From positions 15,660,501 through 15,724,500 of the forward strand of contig JAMPIT010000484.1 in NCBI GenBank assembly GCA_026261815.1: 64,000 nucleotides of DNA, in the 5' to 3' direction. The stretch is from Monarcha castaneiventris obscurior. Its lineage: Eukaryota > Chordata > Aves > Passeriformes > Monarchidae. Below, in pieces: positions 12,482-25,210 of the stretch. Both the position numbers and the translations under genes were made by a program. The notes under the pieces were generated by a model that saw only the letters and a program-made list of their open reading frames with translations, was not told the DNA's origin and searched no databases. Each line of letters begins with the position of its first letter. The stretch's first letter is position 1.

Positions 12482-15400
12482 CTGCAGTATTTCAGTCAGT
12501 GCTGTTCTCTGCCTTCCAAAGGTTCCAGGTAAAACCTATGCACTCACAGAAGCTTTTGGGGTGTTTGATACTGTCCTACACTAAAATACAGCCATCTGAT
12601 GGCAATTAGACCTGTCAATGATTACTGGAGCTGAGTGAAAAGGGAAGATGTAAACAGAGGTTTGTAACCACCTCCTCTATTTGTCACAGCAAAGGAACAC
12701 GAGTGGCAGTGCTCTCCTGTCAGGAATTAGCTGTTTCATTTGGTTTCATGCCTGGCTGAGCCCCAGGGTGTGCTCCCAGAGCTGTGGAGGGCTCCCCAGC
12801 ACGATGGCTCCGCACAGGAGCAGTTCCAGATGTGGTAACACAGCTGTTTGCAAGTGCTGGGGCTCTGGAAGTGCTGCACACAGGAGGGAAAACTGAGAGA
12901 TGACACATGAGATTCTTCTCATGTGTCCTCTAACCATGGCTCTCCCAGTCAGCAGCAGGGCTAACCTGAGTGTCCTAGTTTCAGATGGAAAGGTAAAAAC
13001 AGGTCCAAATCATGATTTATTGTGATTTGAAACACAGCTCTGAGTTAACTGCTCAATGATTGATTAAAATTCAAAAACTGAAGACACGGCCAGACCCTTC
13101 ACCATTACTGGAGGATTCTGTCAGGGGTTAAACAAACCTGCTGGCAAAGGAAATAGCTGCAGATTTTCATACTGTTTTGCCAGCTACTCAGGGGTTTACT
13201 GGAGCTGTCCAATGCCCAGAAACAAACACGAGGCTTTGCATGGTTCATATTGTCCCCCAATAACTCTTCTCTCTCAGGCCTGAGATTTGTTAATCCTGTG
13301 TTGCTCAACACATATGTGGGATCTGCAGTGGTTGCTGAGCGTTTCAGCAGCTCATCCTCCTCCCAAACCATGTAAAGCTTTCCAAGCTTGAGCAATTTTC
13401 AGAATTCATCTCAGGTCTGGCTGAACACAACGTGTCACATTTTCATTCTGACACCACCAGATGCCTGGTCCTGATACCCCACCAGATGAAACTGCTTTTC
13501 TGAGTAGAGTTTCATTCTGAATTTCCACAGGTGGAGACCCAAGGATATTTTTACAGTGCAAATAAGTAAGTTAAGAGCCTACAGCGTGCCTCTGATGGGT
13601 TTTGCACAGCTCCAGCAGGCCCTGATGTTTAATGCTTTCACTTTCATTACCCAAAAGAACTTGTGCTGCAAATTACAGCTAATCCAATGCAAATGCAGAG
13701 TACATGGATCATCTCTCATGTCTGTAAGCAAAATATAGACTGCAGGGACTTTTGTAACCTTGGGCAAAAAATGTGTGCATGAAATGCTGCAGCTGCCTTT
13801 GAGAAGGCCTTGTTGGCAATGGCCATGATCTAACTCAGCAATCTGAGCTGGGCATTGTGAGCACTGCCTACGTGTGGGAAAAAGCAAAACTCCTTGTGTG
13901 AAGCTCTTCCATAAATCCTCTTCGATTCCATCCTCTGGGAAGGGAGTACCTTGAAGACAATTTGCTTACACTGCTTTGTCAGCAAGACTCCCAGTGTGCT
14001 TATGGAAATTTCAACTTTCAATCAATAAAATAGGAGGAAGACCTGCTTATCTTTGGAAAAGAAGGAACTAAAAAGCAAATCATACTGTAGTCAACTAAAT
14101 AAAGGTATTTGTGTTGGATCTCATGAAAAGCCACCAGCAAACGCAAATGGGCACAGAAATACAGAAGGTGAGCATTTTTATAATTTCTTAAGCTGTTTCT
14201 AATGCACTGATACTTTTGTTGACAACTTCTCATACAGGCTGAGGAAAAAGATGACTGAAACCTCACACTGACAGCTGAGACACCAGTGTTGGCACAATTT
14301 GGCTGATGGAGCTCACAGGGATACATCAAGCATCTAACACATGGTCTGCAATCCTTTGTGTGAGTGTGAGGAAAGGCTCTGGGGCTTTCCCCCAGCACAG
14401 CTCACCTGTGCAGACACACAACACAGGAAGCACTGACTCAAACTGGCACCACTTTTAAAGAGAAAGATGCTTGTCCTGAAAATACAATCAGATAATCAGT
14501 GTGAAAACTACTCCTGTAAGACTTTCAATCAGTTATATCTACCTTTTCTCTCTAATCATGCTGCCCTTTATCTAAAACTCTTTCTCCCCAGAATGTACAG
14601 CTTCCACACAAGTTAAATACTTACCTTTCTCTGTCTGCACCTTCCAAAATGCAGCACACTGGTTAATAATAGGCCATTTGCCCCTCTAACCATGCAAAGA
14701 ACAATTTTAAAGTAGCTTTAAACCTAAAAGATAGGTTTTGGAAGAAAACTAGAGTGTTTATACAAAATTCTGCAAAAAAACCTTCTGTATATTTAGTGCT
14801 ACCTCTTGAACAGATCATGCAAACCTGAAAATTCAGGCAACTGGAGAATCTTCTCAGCCTGGGAAGCAGAAACCACACACTTGGAAGGCTCAGCCTCCTG
14901 CAGGGTGGGACTTGCATCAGCTTTGCTTGGGTTCACTGATGAGCTCCAGTCAGGCAGGTCCCACTAGCAATGGTTATTGTTTTGTTCCTGTTTCAAGGCT
15001 GGTTGAGATTTTTGAAACAAGAAAACAACGAAGACAAAACATTTATATGCAAATACTCGCATTCATATATACATTTACATGTTTGTACAAAAGCAGTTGT
15101 TTCCTGCATGAAATCAAAGCCTTGTAAACAGACATTGAATATTATCATATGGGGAAATGCTTCAAAGGAAGGCTTACAAACACAGTCGATCTCGGTTTAA
15201 ATTTCTATTCAACACCTAAAAGACGTTATTTTTCAGGTGGTGCTGAAAAAGAAATTCCATATCCTTTAATAAAAGGTTTAAACCACTCCTCATCAGAAAA
15301 CCTGCACTACAAAACATTCAGCCTGAGTATTTTTAAAACCAAGCACTTTCATTTTGACCCCCCCCACCTAACTGATACATAATTCCTGTGGATTAATAGC

Positions 15401-15761
15401 CACCATAAATGAAAGACTACCATACAGTCTGCAGGGAGCTAATACTCCATATGTACTTTTTTCCCTCTCCTCTGTAGCCCTCTCTGCTTTGAATGTGGTT
15501 TTTGTTATTGCTCTGTGAGCGTTTGGCACCAAAGCACTGCTGTACACTTGTTCTCTGAGCTTGGCGTGGCCACGCTGATTATATTAAACCTCTTACAATT
15601 TACAAAGTGTTTGGACTCATTTGGTCTATCCATTTCTGCTGCCCAACAAAAGAACTGAAGAGAATGAATCAATTTTTAAAACAAATAGGACTTGACAGCG
15701 GAGACACAGATTTTTTGTGAATGGCAAAAGGTGCCTAATTAAGAGCTCTAGGGATGATGAG

Positions 15762-15784
15762 CCTTTCATTTCTCTAATGAAAGG
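15762..15784. repeat. Short perfect inverted repeat
   Basis: CCTTTCATT at 15762-15770 and AATGAAAGG at 15776-15784 are perfect reverse complements around a 5-nt centre. AGCTCT occurs on both sides, at 15744-15749 and just after the right arm. The arms are short enough for chance, but the surroundings are rich in homeodomain-type sites. Confidence 0.6.
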
Positions 15785-16022
15785 GAGCTCTGTAGCTTCC
15801 AAGTATTATCCAGCTCCAGCAGAATGGATCTGTTCTCCAGGGAGAAAAAGACAATTAATTTTTCCTTTTCACTTAGTTACAGTTACTCATTTTGCCTTCT
15901 GTGTGAAACTTGGGTCAAAGCTTTCAGTGACCATCATTTCCAAATGCTCAAAGACACCTGGAATGGATGTTTTCAATTTCCAGGTAGCACAGAGTGACAT
16001 TTCTAAAATAAAACTTGCTCAC

Positions 16023-16100
16023 CATGTCTCCTAACAACTTGCCTTAAATACCTGGTATTTCTCTCAAAAAAAGGCAAAAGATCCCAGGGTTGCATCAACT
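16023..16100 (-). other. Candidate 78-nt exon, unidentified
   Basis: Read on the minus strand, a pyrimidine-rich stretch ends in CTGCAAG at the upstream edge and the interval ends in ACATG followed by the donor GTGAGC. One frame is open through the whole interval and translates to a segment including PWDLLPFFERNTRYLRQVV; it begins with two bases of a split codon and ends with one. The peptide matches no family I know. Intervals with this quality of signals arise by chance, so this is only a candidate for comparison with related genomes or RNA reads. Confidence 0.13.
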
Positions 16101-16351
16101 CTTGCAGTATTAGGAAAGCAGCAAGGAGGCTCCAGCCAACAACAAAGCTTGCTCTGAACACGGCCACTCGTTGAACGTCCCTCAAAGGGAAAGGACAGGG
16201 TGTTTCCACATTTGATTACTCCTTGTAGGATTAAACTGGGCTTGCTTAATCCTCACCCACAGTGTGCCTCATGTGTCTGCCTACAAAGTCCATTTGAGTC
16301 ATTTAGAGGATGCTAAAACTGAAGAAAGAGCCCTTAAAGCAGCAGCTTTAC

Positions 16352-16389
16352 TTGTTTTGTTTTGTGGGGTTTTGTTTTGTTCTGTTTTT
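16352..16389 (+). repeat. TTTTG-type low-complexity tract
   Basis: Tandem, imperfect TTTTG units are interrupted by a GGGG run. It looks like a decayed simple repeat. Confidence 0.75.
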
Positions 16390-17998
16390 CAAATAAAGAA
16401 ACTGGCCCCTGTGTAAACTGGGGAGGGCTTGGGGCTGCTCTGGCCCACAGCCCCAGTCCTGTGCAGCTGCAATTACTGTGTTTGTGGGGGGCTCAGGGCA
16501 GGCACCAGGAAGAAGCCAAACTGCTGAGTTTCCACTGTCTTTGCAGTACTTAAACTTTCTGGAAATTGCAATAACACCAGCATCCAAATCGAGCCTGTGG
16601 TCTGCAGAAAGAATTTTATTGTACTGTTGCTTGAGCAGCAGAACCCTGGGGGCAATATTATTTACAGTCTCTGGATGAGGCTGGACTGCTTCTCAGCCCA
16701 AGAGAGCACTTTGATGTGCCTCCCTCAAGTTATTCATACCCTTTTTACAGAGGTTGCTCTTTAACCCTCCATCATTCCTTGTGATACTCTGTCTTCTCAA
16801 TTATTTTGCTCTGAAATGAGATTAATGCATAATAGCAGGACCCCCTTTGTGTCCTGAACGTTCCTTGGCATCAATGAGGTGCCTCTGGCACTGTTTCCCC
16901 AGGAACAGCCCTGCAGGGACCCACAGCAGCACCTCCAGCCTGGCTGCACCCAGACTAAACCAGATGTGTCCAAGGAAACTAGGAGCAGAGTTAAAATGCT
17001 TTTATTCCTCAGAAGAGCCATGATTTAGTGACAATTTGGGACAAGTCCCGGATCTTTAGTAACATCTGAGTTTGACCTGCCTACAGGGAAAGGTCCTTGT
17101 TCTGGTGAGGAGTAAATTCTTGTGAAAAAGCATCCCAAAGAGCCTGGTGTCCACCACGGCAGCGAGCAGCCAGCCAGCCTCAGGCAGAGGACAAATGGGG
17201 CAGAGCCTGATGCAGAATATTTGTGTGCTGTGGACACATCAGTCCATGCAGGTGAGAACACTGGGCATTTTGTCCATTGTAGCCAGCAGGAAAGGGGCCT
17301 CCCAGCAAAACCACCTTCTACACCTCTACAGGCACCAGGGAACCTGGAATGGTGAGCACAGACCATGTTTGTGCTTTTAGTCTGACCTTATTCATGACCC
17401 AAGAGAGAAACATCTCAGTTGTGCCCAACATTGAGAAGCAAAGAATAAAAGCAAGTGGGAGGAAACAGCATTTCCCCCCTGTTTGAGCAGCACAGCTGCT
17501 GAAGCTGCAAAGCCAAGCACAGAGAGGGTACAAATGGAAACTCAGAGGGTCTGTGCACAATGGTGGATGCTCTGCATCCAAATAGGCACAGGATGGCAAC
17601 TCCCCAGACAGCAGTGCTCTCATCCCAGAGTCCAGGTCACAGAAAACAGAGCATAGCTCAGTACCCACCTACTCATAAAATATTAGAGGTAATGAACTTA
17701 AACAAAGCATCTTGTTTTTCCTGGCAAACAAAAAGGAAAGTCATTTTAACTGAAGTGGCTTAAGTGAAACATGAGGAGCTGCTGCCAGCAATCCAATTTA
17801 GGCTTTTGCTTTTTTCTTTTAGTTCATAACCTTTCGAATGTACCCACTCACTGAGGATAACTTTCTGCTGAGTGGGACTGTTTATTTCACCAGCAGTCTT
17901 TAAAGCTCAAGGGGGAAAGTTTCTCTTTCTTCCCATTTTCTCCGAGATAAAAATGGTCAGATGGGTGGAAATTTTATAGAAAGGAAGAGGACAGACAG

Positions 17999-18030
17999 GT
18001 TTGCTTACTCAGCTATCTGAGTAAGCAAAC
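17999..18030. repeat. Perfect 14-bp inverted repeat with 4-nt loop
   Basis: GTTTGCTTACTCAG at 17999-18012 and CTGAGTAAGCAAAC at 18017-18030 are exact reverse complements separated by CTAT. The DNA or its transcript would form a compact 14-bp stem. No poly-T terminator follows and the flanks do not extend the stem. It could be a tiny foldback element, a palindrome left by template switching, or the tip of a structured RNA. The pairing is certain; function is unknown. Confidence 0.9.
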
Positions 18031-18224
18031 TCAGATACTCACTCTCCAATCTGAGCTGTCACACACACACCATTCTTGCCAAAAGTTAAAGACAAAGGAA
18101 TCTCCCTATAATTCCATTCTACATATAAATTTGTACTTAACTGGATAGAAATAGTGACAAATTAACTATGTGACCCTCAAAAATTCATAAAGATTAAAAA
18201 TTTGCCATTTTGTGAGCTCAAAAT

Positions 18225-18312
18225 AGAATCACAGAATGATTTGGGTTAGAAAGGACCTTAAAGACCATCTAGTTCCAATCCTTCTGCCATGGGTAGGGAT
18301 GCCACCCACAGC
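18225..18312 (-). mobile_element. CR1 LINE 3'-end fragment
   Basis: Starting from the terminal motif 'agaatcacagaat', the sequence continues 'gatttgggttagaaaggacc' and then through the 'catctagttccaatcc' and 'tgccatgggtagggat' blocks. This is the CR1 3' end in reverse orientation. Similarity fades after about 18312. The copy is heavily truncated, with no coding remnant. Confidence 0.88.
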
Positions 18313-18347
18313 ATCTGCTTGGACTGAGGGCAAATAGAATACACACC

Positions 18348-18369
18348 TATTTCTAAAGTATTTCTAAAG
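18348..18369 (+). repeat. Two-copy 11-bp tandem duplication
   Basis: TATTTCTAAAG occurs twice without a gap, at 18348-18358 and 18359-18369, about 35 bases beyond the recognisable CR1 tail. It is a simple slippage-type duplication. Confidence 0.85.
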
Positions 18370-18842
18370 TACAGCCTGACAACTGATGCTCCAAACCTTC
18401 CCAGAAAAGGCTAATTTTAAAGATCTCAGTAAACATGTACACTGTTAGAAATTTATTAGCAAGAAACAAACCAACCTGACTCTGCATCCCAGGAATCCAC
18501 TTTTATGTCTTGGCTCCAAAATGAGGTCTGCAAAATAAAAATTATAGCCAGATTTTCATCTATATATGTAAATATTTGCACTTTTAAGTAGTGATTTGGG
18601 ATTTTTGTAAAAGCCTCCAAAGTAAAAAAGTTGGCAATCATTTTAAATAGTGTTATTATATGAACTCCTCATGCTGCTCTCAGAATACCAAAACCAAATT
18701 CAATTTGAAGTCCATCTTGAAAAATTTCAAAGTGGATTGAATGTTAAAACTGAAAACTTGAAAAGTTTGGTTGTGCTGAAAAGGATTATACTTGAGAGCA
18801 AGTAAAACAATGGTCCATGGGGAAAATGAGGAGCAGCCTCAC

Positions 18843-18949
18843 CTTCCTCCTTTCAGGTTTCAATGTGAGTATTGATCTCCGTTTGTGCTCCCTGGGACTA
18901 TTGATGAGACCTGCCAGTTTTTCAAAGCTGATGTTGGTTAATCTCTGTT
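18843..18949 (-). other. Candidate 107-nt exon, unidentified
   Basis: On the minus strand the acceptor region reads TCTATTCTGTGTTAG and the donor is GGAAG followed by GTGAGG. One frame is open through the interval and gives a charged peptide containing ISFEKLAGLINSPREHKRRS, ending PERRK. The Lys/Arg/Glu-rich composition is unlike the Pro/Ser/Leu/Trp-rich translation of most neighbouring frames, which makes this one of the more protein-like segments in the window. It starts with two bases of a split codon and ends on a codon boundary. The same frame stays open on both sides of the interval. I recognise no family, so it is a candidate only. Confidence 0.2.
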
Positions 18950-20390
18950 CTAACACAGAATAGACATTTTTGCATGTTTTGGCAAACAAGTGACTCACGT
19001 TTCAGTACTGATGACTCAATTTATGGTTTCTCAGGTTGATTTAAATTGAAATCCCCAAGTTCTGTCTTGATTTTTAAAGGATGTTTTTTGAGTCCAGAGG
19101 ATGTAGGCCAACACCATTTTTCAAACCATACAAATCACCCAGAACTTTTCTCCTTTAATTCCTGTGCATCCTGCCATCATCAAACCTCCTCTAAGGAACT
19201 TTATGGAGTGTCCTGTAATTTTTGAGCCTGAGGAGTTCTGGATGCATTCTGTGAACAATACACGGCAAGGACTGAATTCTGTCTCTGAAGTAACCAGAAC
19301 CTTTTAACTCTGGAAAGAATGAGCTTAAAGAAAGGAAGAGAAATCCCATAAGCCATATAGGAGGGGACTAGCAGGGGCTCCCAGGAAAATCCAAAAAAGA
19401 CAAAAGGAAAAATAAAAATAATGAGTGTAAAAAACCCCCTCAAACAACCTATTTGGTTTCTTCCAATATCACAGTGTTTACTTTAGGCTCAGCAGGAGAC
19501 TTGAGCCAAAATTAGCAGAGAAAACTCCTGGAACTTGTTTTTATCTTAAGCAGGTTAGCTTTTCCTTCTTTATTCCCCCACACAGTCATTCATGGATTTA
19601 AGAGCACAAAAAAGCTCTCAAAAGGCTGCAGAGTAATAGTTACTATTTATTTGCCTCTAACTGAAACTAAGGACTCTGGCCTTGCCTCCAAGGGCAGCAT
19701 TTTCTTTGGTTTTATATCCACACCCATTTGAACAATCGGCTTTCCAAACAATATTTCACCGAGTTACAAGCACTGAGTAATGCTGAAATGAAATGAATGA
19801 TTTTTAAACTCTTGGCAGTGCTTCATTTTCTCCCTAGATTGTGGACATTGCTCACATGAGGGACTGTTCCAGACTGCTCCAGCTTCTGAGCCTGCCTGTC
19901 CCCTCTTACCCCTGACAGATGACACATCCCCTGTGTTTACTCTCACAGTGAAAACTTGATGCAATACCATAAATTTGGGGATATATCACTGTGCCAATTA
20001 TTCACAAAGTCTGTGTTTTGTGGGGGGTGTCGTAATGGTACAAAGGAATTGTACTGTGGTGTTTGCTTTGTGCAGACATTTTGTTATTGGCAGCCTTATG
20101 CATGGGCCACTCGGAACCTTGTTTCTTGTCTCAATAAAATCCAGGCTTCCTCATCTTTCCAGACCTTTCTTTAAGATATTTGCAGACTGTGGCCTTCAGC
20201 CTCACATGCAGATGTAGAAACTGGGCATCCAGAGGGTCCGAGTATCAAGAACCACCAGCCTATGGCTCAGGAGGTGGTGACATGGAATTGTCTTTCATCC
20301 ATCATCTTTATTTCAGTATTCAGAAGGAAGAACTTCTCATTAAATGGAAAGCAAAAGTGCTTTTCCTTTTATTCTTTTCCCAAGCATGGT

Positions 20391-20405
20391 TACACACACA
20401 CACAG
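20391..20405 (+). repeat. Short (CA)n microsatellite
   Basis: An alternating AC/CA run of about seven units. Short CA runs also occur near 18.06 and 55.07 kb. Confidence 0.8.
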
Positions 20406-20949
20406 AGGGTTGCAGGCAACCCAGAGCAGCGGTTGGATTTTCCCCCTGAATGCATCAAAGCAGGGATTGAGGAAGCAGCTGCTTACAACAGCAAATGGAG
20501 CAGATTGTCAAGGGAAAGAAATGTTTTGGACATTTCTAAAGCAGTATCTCACTCTGCACAGTCCTTTTTTGCTCCTTGCCCTTCTGTCCTGCTGGGTCAG
20601 AACATAAAACTTCCTCCAGCTCTCACCAAAACTTCAGAATCTTTATCAAAACCCAAGCTTCCAATCCAAGGCTTTTTCCTTTTCTCAGGAACTATCATTT
20701 CTCACGAAAATCAGAAGCACCCACCCCAGTCTGCAGTTCTTTAGGAACTCCCTTTCCCAGGGGACAGAGCAGGTTTGAGCTGATTTTCAGCAATGCTTTT
20801 CCCTTGGCAGGGATTTGATATGCTATAAACTTACATTACTTGGGCTGGTTTTCTGTCAGTAGGAAGAGATGAGAAAATGTTCTTCATGGCCGTAGTTATC
20901 TTTTTCTGGGTAGAATTTCCAGCACTACAATCCTCTTGTGAGTGCTCAC

Positions 20950-21012
20950 CTGTTTAATGGATGTGCAGGGTTGCCCTGTCCTAACAGACTGGGCTGATCT
21001 GCTCAGTCCAAT
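20950..21012 (-). other. Candidate 63-nt exon, unidentified
   Basis: On the minus strand a strong acceptor (GACTGCTTTCTCAG) and a consensus donor (AACAG followed by GTGAGC) bound 63 nt. Only one of the three frames is open, and it begins and ends on codon boundaries (21 residues starting IGLSRSAQSV). No family is recognised. The splice signals are good, but the interval is short enough for coincidence. Confidence 0.14.
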
Positions 21013-24000
21013 CTGAGAAAGCAGTCAATTTTGTGGTAAAATATAGAAGTTCAAATATCTGAGATTATGATATTTCATGCCTGTTCATGCTCCACTACTC
21101 ACAGACTGAAACAGCAAATGCAAAAAACTTTTTTTTAGGGATCACCTGTCCTACAAATCTGTTGCGACATCTACCTACAAAGTCCAGCAACACCAGTCTC
21201 CAAATGCATCTTGGGAACTAAGAAAAATGGTGTTTTTCTCCTTTCTGTGCTATCTTTGTCTTCCAAGATGTCTCCAGATCTTGCTTTTAGCACTGTAACA
21301 AGCAATGGATGGATGAAGAGAGCAGGAAGCATCCCAAATGTAACCCCAGTTCCATAGACCTGACAGCCCAGAGAGGATTTATAGGGATAATTTCATGTCT
21401 TGATGTAGTGATGAACCTTTGAATGTTGACAATTAGCAGCAAACCTCATTAAAAATGGATCTATTCTTTAAGAATGGGAAGAAGGACAGTGACAGCTCCT
21501 GCCCCAGGCAGTGGATGCTCCACACCAGCAGTGCTGGTTCCAGTGCTGGGTGCTGTGCTCTCACTGCTTCTCTCACTCTTTGCAGGGACAGGAAACCTTT
21601 CAGAAAACTGCCTCTCACTCAGCTCTGGCTTTGCTCAGCTCCTGCTGCAGCAGAATATAGCCCCAACCCCAGACACCAGCATGGTCTGGAGATACAAACA
21701 AAATTTGCAGAGCCTTAGCAGTGCTCACCAGGGTTCATATTTCTACTGCAGGAAGAATGATGGACTACATTTTGTACAGCAGTTAATCTAAGAATGCAAT
21801 TCTGAATAACCTGATTTTGTATTTAAATAAACCAGCATTCCCCCTGCCAGTGGTTCCTTCTTCTCCAATATAATGTAAATAACACTATATACATTTCATT
21901 TTTATGGTCTCTCTGATTGTATCTTACACTTCCCTTCAACAGCAAAAATTATTCATAAATAATAATACATCTTCCCAGTAAAAGGAGAACATTTAGATTA
22001 TTTTTTCCTCCACTCTTTCAAACACCTTTACATTGTGTGACAATTACCCATTCACTGGACTCCTGCTGCTGGAACAATTTTATGATTTTATTTTTTTGCA
22101 CATCTCCAGCTCAGAGGGAAAGAAACCCAGTGAAACATAGAGATATCTGTGAACTCAGTTCTGCCAGTGGCCAGTAAGGACAAGAGCCCTGTGCAAGGGA
22201 ATTGTGCCAATAGAGGCTCCTTCCCAGGGAACGCTGAACTCACAGACATGCACAGTTTCAGAAATTACCTTCCTGTCATTTCCACGGAGAAACTCTCTCC
22301 TCTCCATGGGCCATTATTGTGAATAATTATGAAATTTGAGGCAACTCTGAGCAGATCACACCTGGAAGGACTCTCAATCCCTTATATTCTATAAATGATA
22401 CCATTTATCAGTACAGTGACCAGAAATGTTCAGAGACAGATGTCACACAGAGGCCTCAAGTGTGGCAACATCAGGAAACATCAGGTGGCAGCTTCAGCCC
22501 ATGTAATTCTGTGTGAGCAAACATATTACAGTTGTGTACCATTTTTTGGGCTACAAAAGCATAAAATGAACACAAAATTAGAAAGCACTGTGCTATTAGT
22601 CCCCACCCCAGTAGTCATTAACTTCTTTAAAATGCTCTAACAGCAACAGGCAGCTTCCAATTCTAAGTGATCACACATTCTCCTAACAATGTACATAATG
22701 TTTTAAGAAAGTGTTATATTAGAGCATGATAACAAATAAATTGTGCTGAAAGCTCCTCTGATCACTGCACAGAAACACTTGCATGGATGCAAAGAAACAG
22801 ACTTGAATGCCAAAGCTTAACTGCTGCAGGCAGGACTGGAGAAGCCTGGAAGAGTTCATAATAGAGAAGTGTGGGAGACACCAGGACAGCCCAGCCTCCC
22901 AGGCAGGATGGACAAATGGAATTTACCTGGCAGTGGGACACGTGGTGACCTTACAAAACACTCTGCTGAGTGTTGGTGAGCCTCCAGTGACCAGTGCTCA
23001 GGGAGCTGGGTCCCATCTTAGCAGTGGGATCTTGACAGCATGTGCCAAATCCTCAATACAAAGAGTTTTCTTTCCTCTCCATCTCTTGCTGCTGCACCCC
23101 TCCAGCAGAAGAGAGCTGGAAAAAAAAAGGAAAAAAAAAGAGAACATGTTATGCTATTAGTGTAGCTACAGAGACATTTACAAACCAGCACAGAAAAGGG
23201 AGCTGCTTTTGAAGCCCGTTGTCTCTTGCAGTGCTGCCAAGAATCGGAATCAGAAAGGGCTGATCATATTTATTTCCACAAAGAAATCCCCACCCACCCT
23301 GGGCTGAGTGGCTTTCAAGGAACCCAAAATTTTCTACTGCCAATAATGGAGCTTACATCTCAAAATCAGAAGGGAACAAGAGAAAAGGTTTCTTGGGCAT
23401 GTGATGGACAACCTGCTCTTCACAGCCCACACCAAGTGCTCTCAGTAGCTCAGAACACCCCAAAGGAAAAGATGCCTACATGGAAGGTCATCACTTTTCA
23501 GGAAAAACTGGGGCCAGCTTCAGGTGGTGTGCAGGAGTACAGACCAACCCCTGCAGCTCTTCCAAGTGTGTCCCTGCATGGAGAAGCACCAGCAGCTGCT
23601 GCCCACCCTGCCTGGCTGTGCTGCTGCTTGTTCCTCCCCGTGCACCTGTAAAGACTGAACAAGGCAGAAGGAGCAGGGGGTTAAAATCACTCCAGCAGCA
23701 GCTGTGTTGGATAAAAGCATGGAGGATGTTCTCAGTTAGATCAGTGTAAATCAGCAAAGCCTCCCCTGACAAAGAGTCTGTCGGGGTGAACAAGGCTGGA
23801 ATCAAGCTGACAACAATTAGGACTCTCTCGCTATTTTTCTCCTCCGCTCCAGTTGTTTGTTCCCCGCCTGCTCCCTGCTTTTGACAGGGCAACTAAAATG
23901 TATTTGTTCACAGTCTCATGAATCCTTTCTTCAGAGCTTTCCTAGAAATGTTCAGATTTCAGATGGTCACGGGGTTTTGCCTTTAGATTTCAGGCTCCTC

Positions 24001-25039
24001 AGGGCAGAAACAATGTCAAATCAGTGTGCAGCATTGTGAATGCTAATGAGGCCACGAAACAGTGACTGTACATACAGTTAACACATCTCTTCTGATCCAC
24101 ATCCTTCAAGCACTTTGTAATCCAAACTGCCAAGAATCAAGGGCAGAAGAAGCAGGGGTGTCTTGCTCCTTCCATTAGATTTTACAGCTACCAGAGTACT
24201 TTTTCTGGTGTGCTGCAGCACATGCAGCTCATGCCCAGCCTTACTCTGTGCTCTGTAATCCAGAGATCTTTCTTCCCCTCTGCCACACATCTTAAATCAC
24301 TGGCTTCAGTCACTTCCAATGTGCCACTCCCTGGAAAAAGTTAATAAGACTCCATAAAAATGCTGTATTATTACAACTTCTGGCAGTGGCCCATCTATAC
24401 CAATCACCTCAATACAGGATTTTTGGCAGGTATTTACACTTAATTCTCTACTTAAACAGCTATTTTATTAAGAGTCCACATGTAGTTGCTTGGCATTTCA
24501 CTTGAGTGAGGATGAACTTGGAACAGACACCTCCTGTGGCAGTGGGTGCTGGGCTCAGAGCAGACACAGGAGATGGCAGCACTCAGAAATCCCAGCCTCC
24601 CACTCCAAAGGATGGAGAGCAGGAGATTGTCAGTGGAGCTACATCCCAACCTGACATCATAACTTTAGGCAGGCATGATGAGCAACCCTTCACTGAACCC
24701 CTCAAGATTTTGGGATGGGCAGCTGAAGACCATGTTGTTCAGGAGCCTTCCAGCCTCCCACATGGCAGAAGCTGAGTGAGCTCCTGTGCTGCTGAAGTGA
24801 CCTTTTCTGCTGCCCTGAGTTCATCCTCACAGGTTCGAGTGTTAATACTTTAATATCAGAATCTAACACGAGCCAGCAGTTCAAAGGTGAAAAGCATTTT
24901 ACAACGGAATGAAAATCATAACAGTGTTCAGGAGACTCAAAATGACTCATTTCCCAACGGGAAATTATTGGTATTCCCTTTCCAGCAACTCTGCTGGTAT
25001 CAGTGTCATTAAAAAGTGGGAATGGGAAGACAGATAAAC

Positions 25040-25210
25040 AAAGTCTTAAAAAGCAAATATGTTCTGACTAGTGGTTATCACCACACTTAATAATTAGGGT
25101 ACTAATTAAGAGGATAAGTAACACACTAGCTATTAGCTTCTAGTAATTAGTGTTTTTTTCTCTAGATAATAACAAGCTAAAAAGAAAATAAAAAATCCTG
25201 AATCCATTTT
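25040..25210. promoter_or_regulatory. Candidate homeodomain-site cluster (enhancer-like)
   Basis: TAATTAG at 25091-25097 and its reverse complement CTAATTA at 25102-25108 are separated by four bases, and another TAATTAG lies about 40 bases further on. The block is AT-rich but not a simple repeat. Paired TAATTA sites are typical targets of homeodomain proteins. AT-rich DNA makes such motifs by chance, and no gene is visible nearby. Confidence 0.2.

Larger units (their letters stand above)
12482..18224. other. Unique non-coding sequence
   Basis: No gene or transposon is recognised. Possible minus-strand exons with good splice signals occur at 14406-14475 (acceptor TATTTTCAG, donor CACAG before GTGAGC) and 16023-16100. 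A donor-quality motif (AAAG before GTAAGT, minus strand) sits at about 14625. The stretch around 15.48-15.95 kb has a conserved-element look: AT-rich with TAATTA-type sites, an octamer-like ATGCAAAT nearby at 15.05 kb, and a 9-bp inverted repeat at 15762-15784. None of this proves function. Confidence 0.65.

Noticed and set aside
20262..20744. 160-codon open frame on the plus strand
   Set aside because: It spans a CA microsatellite and three overlapping plus-strand frames are open there. No domain is recognised.
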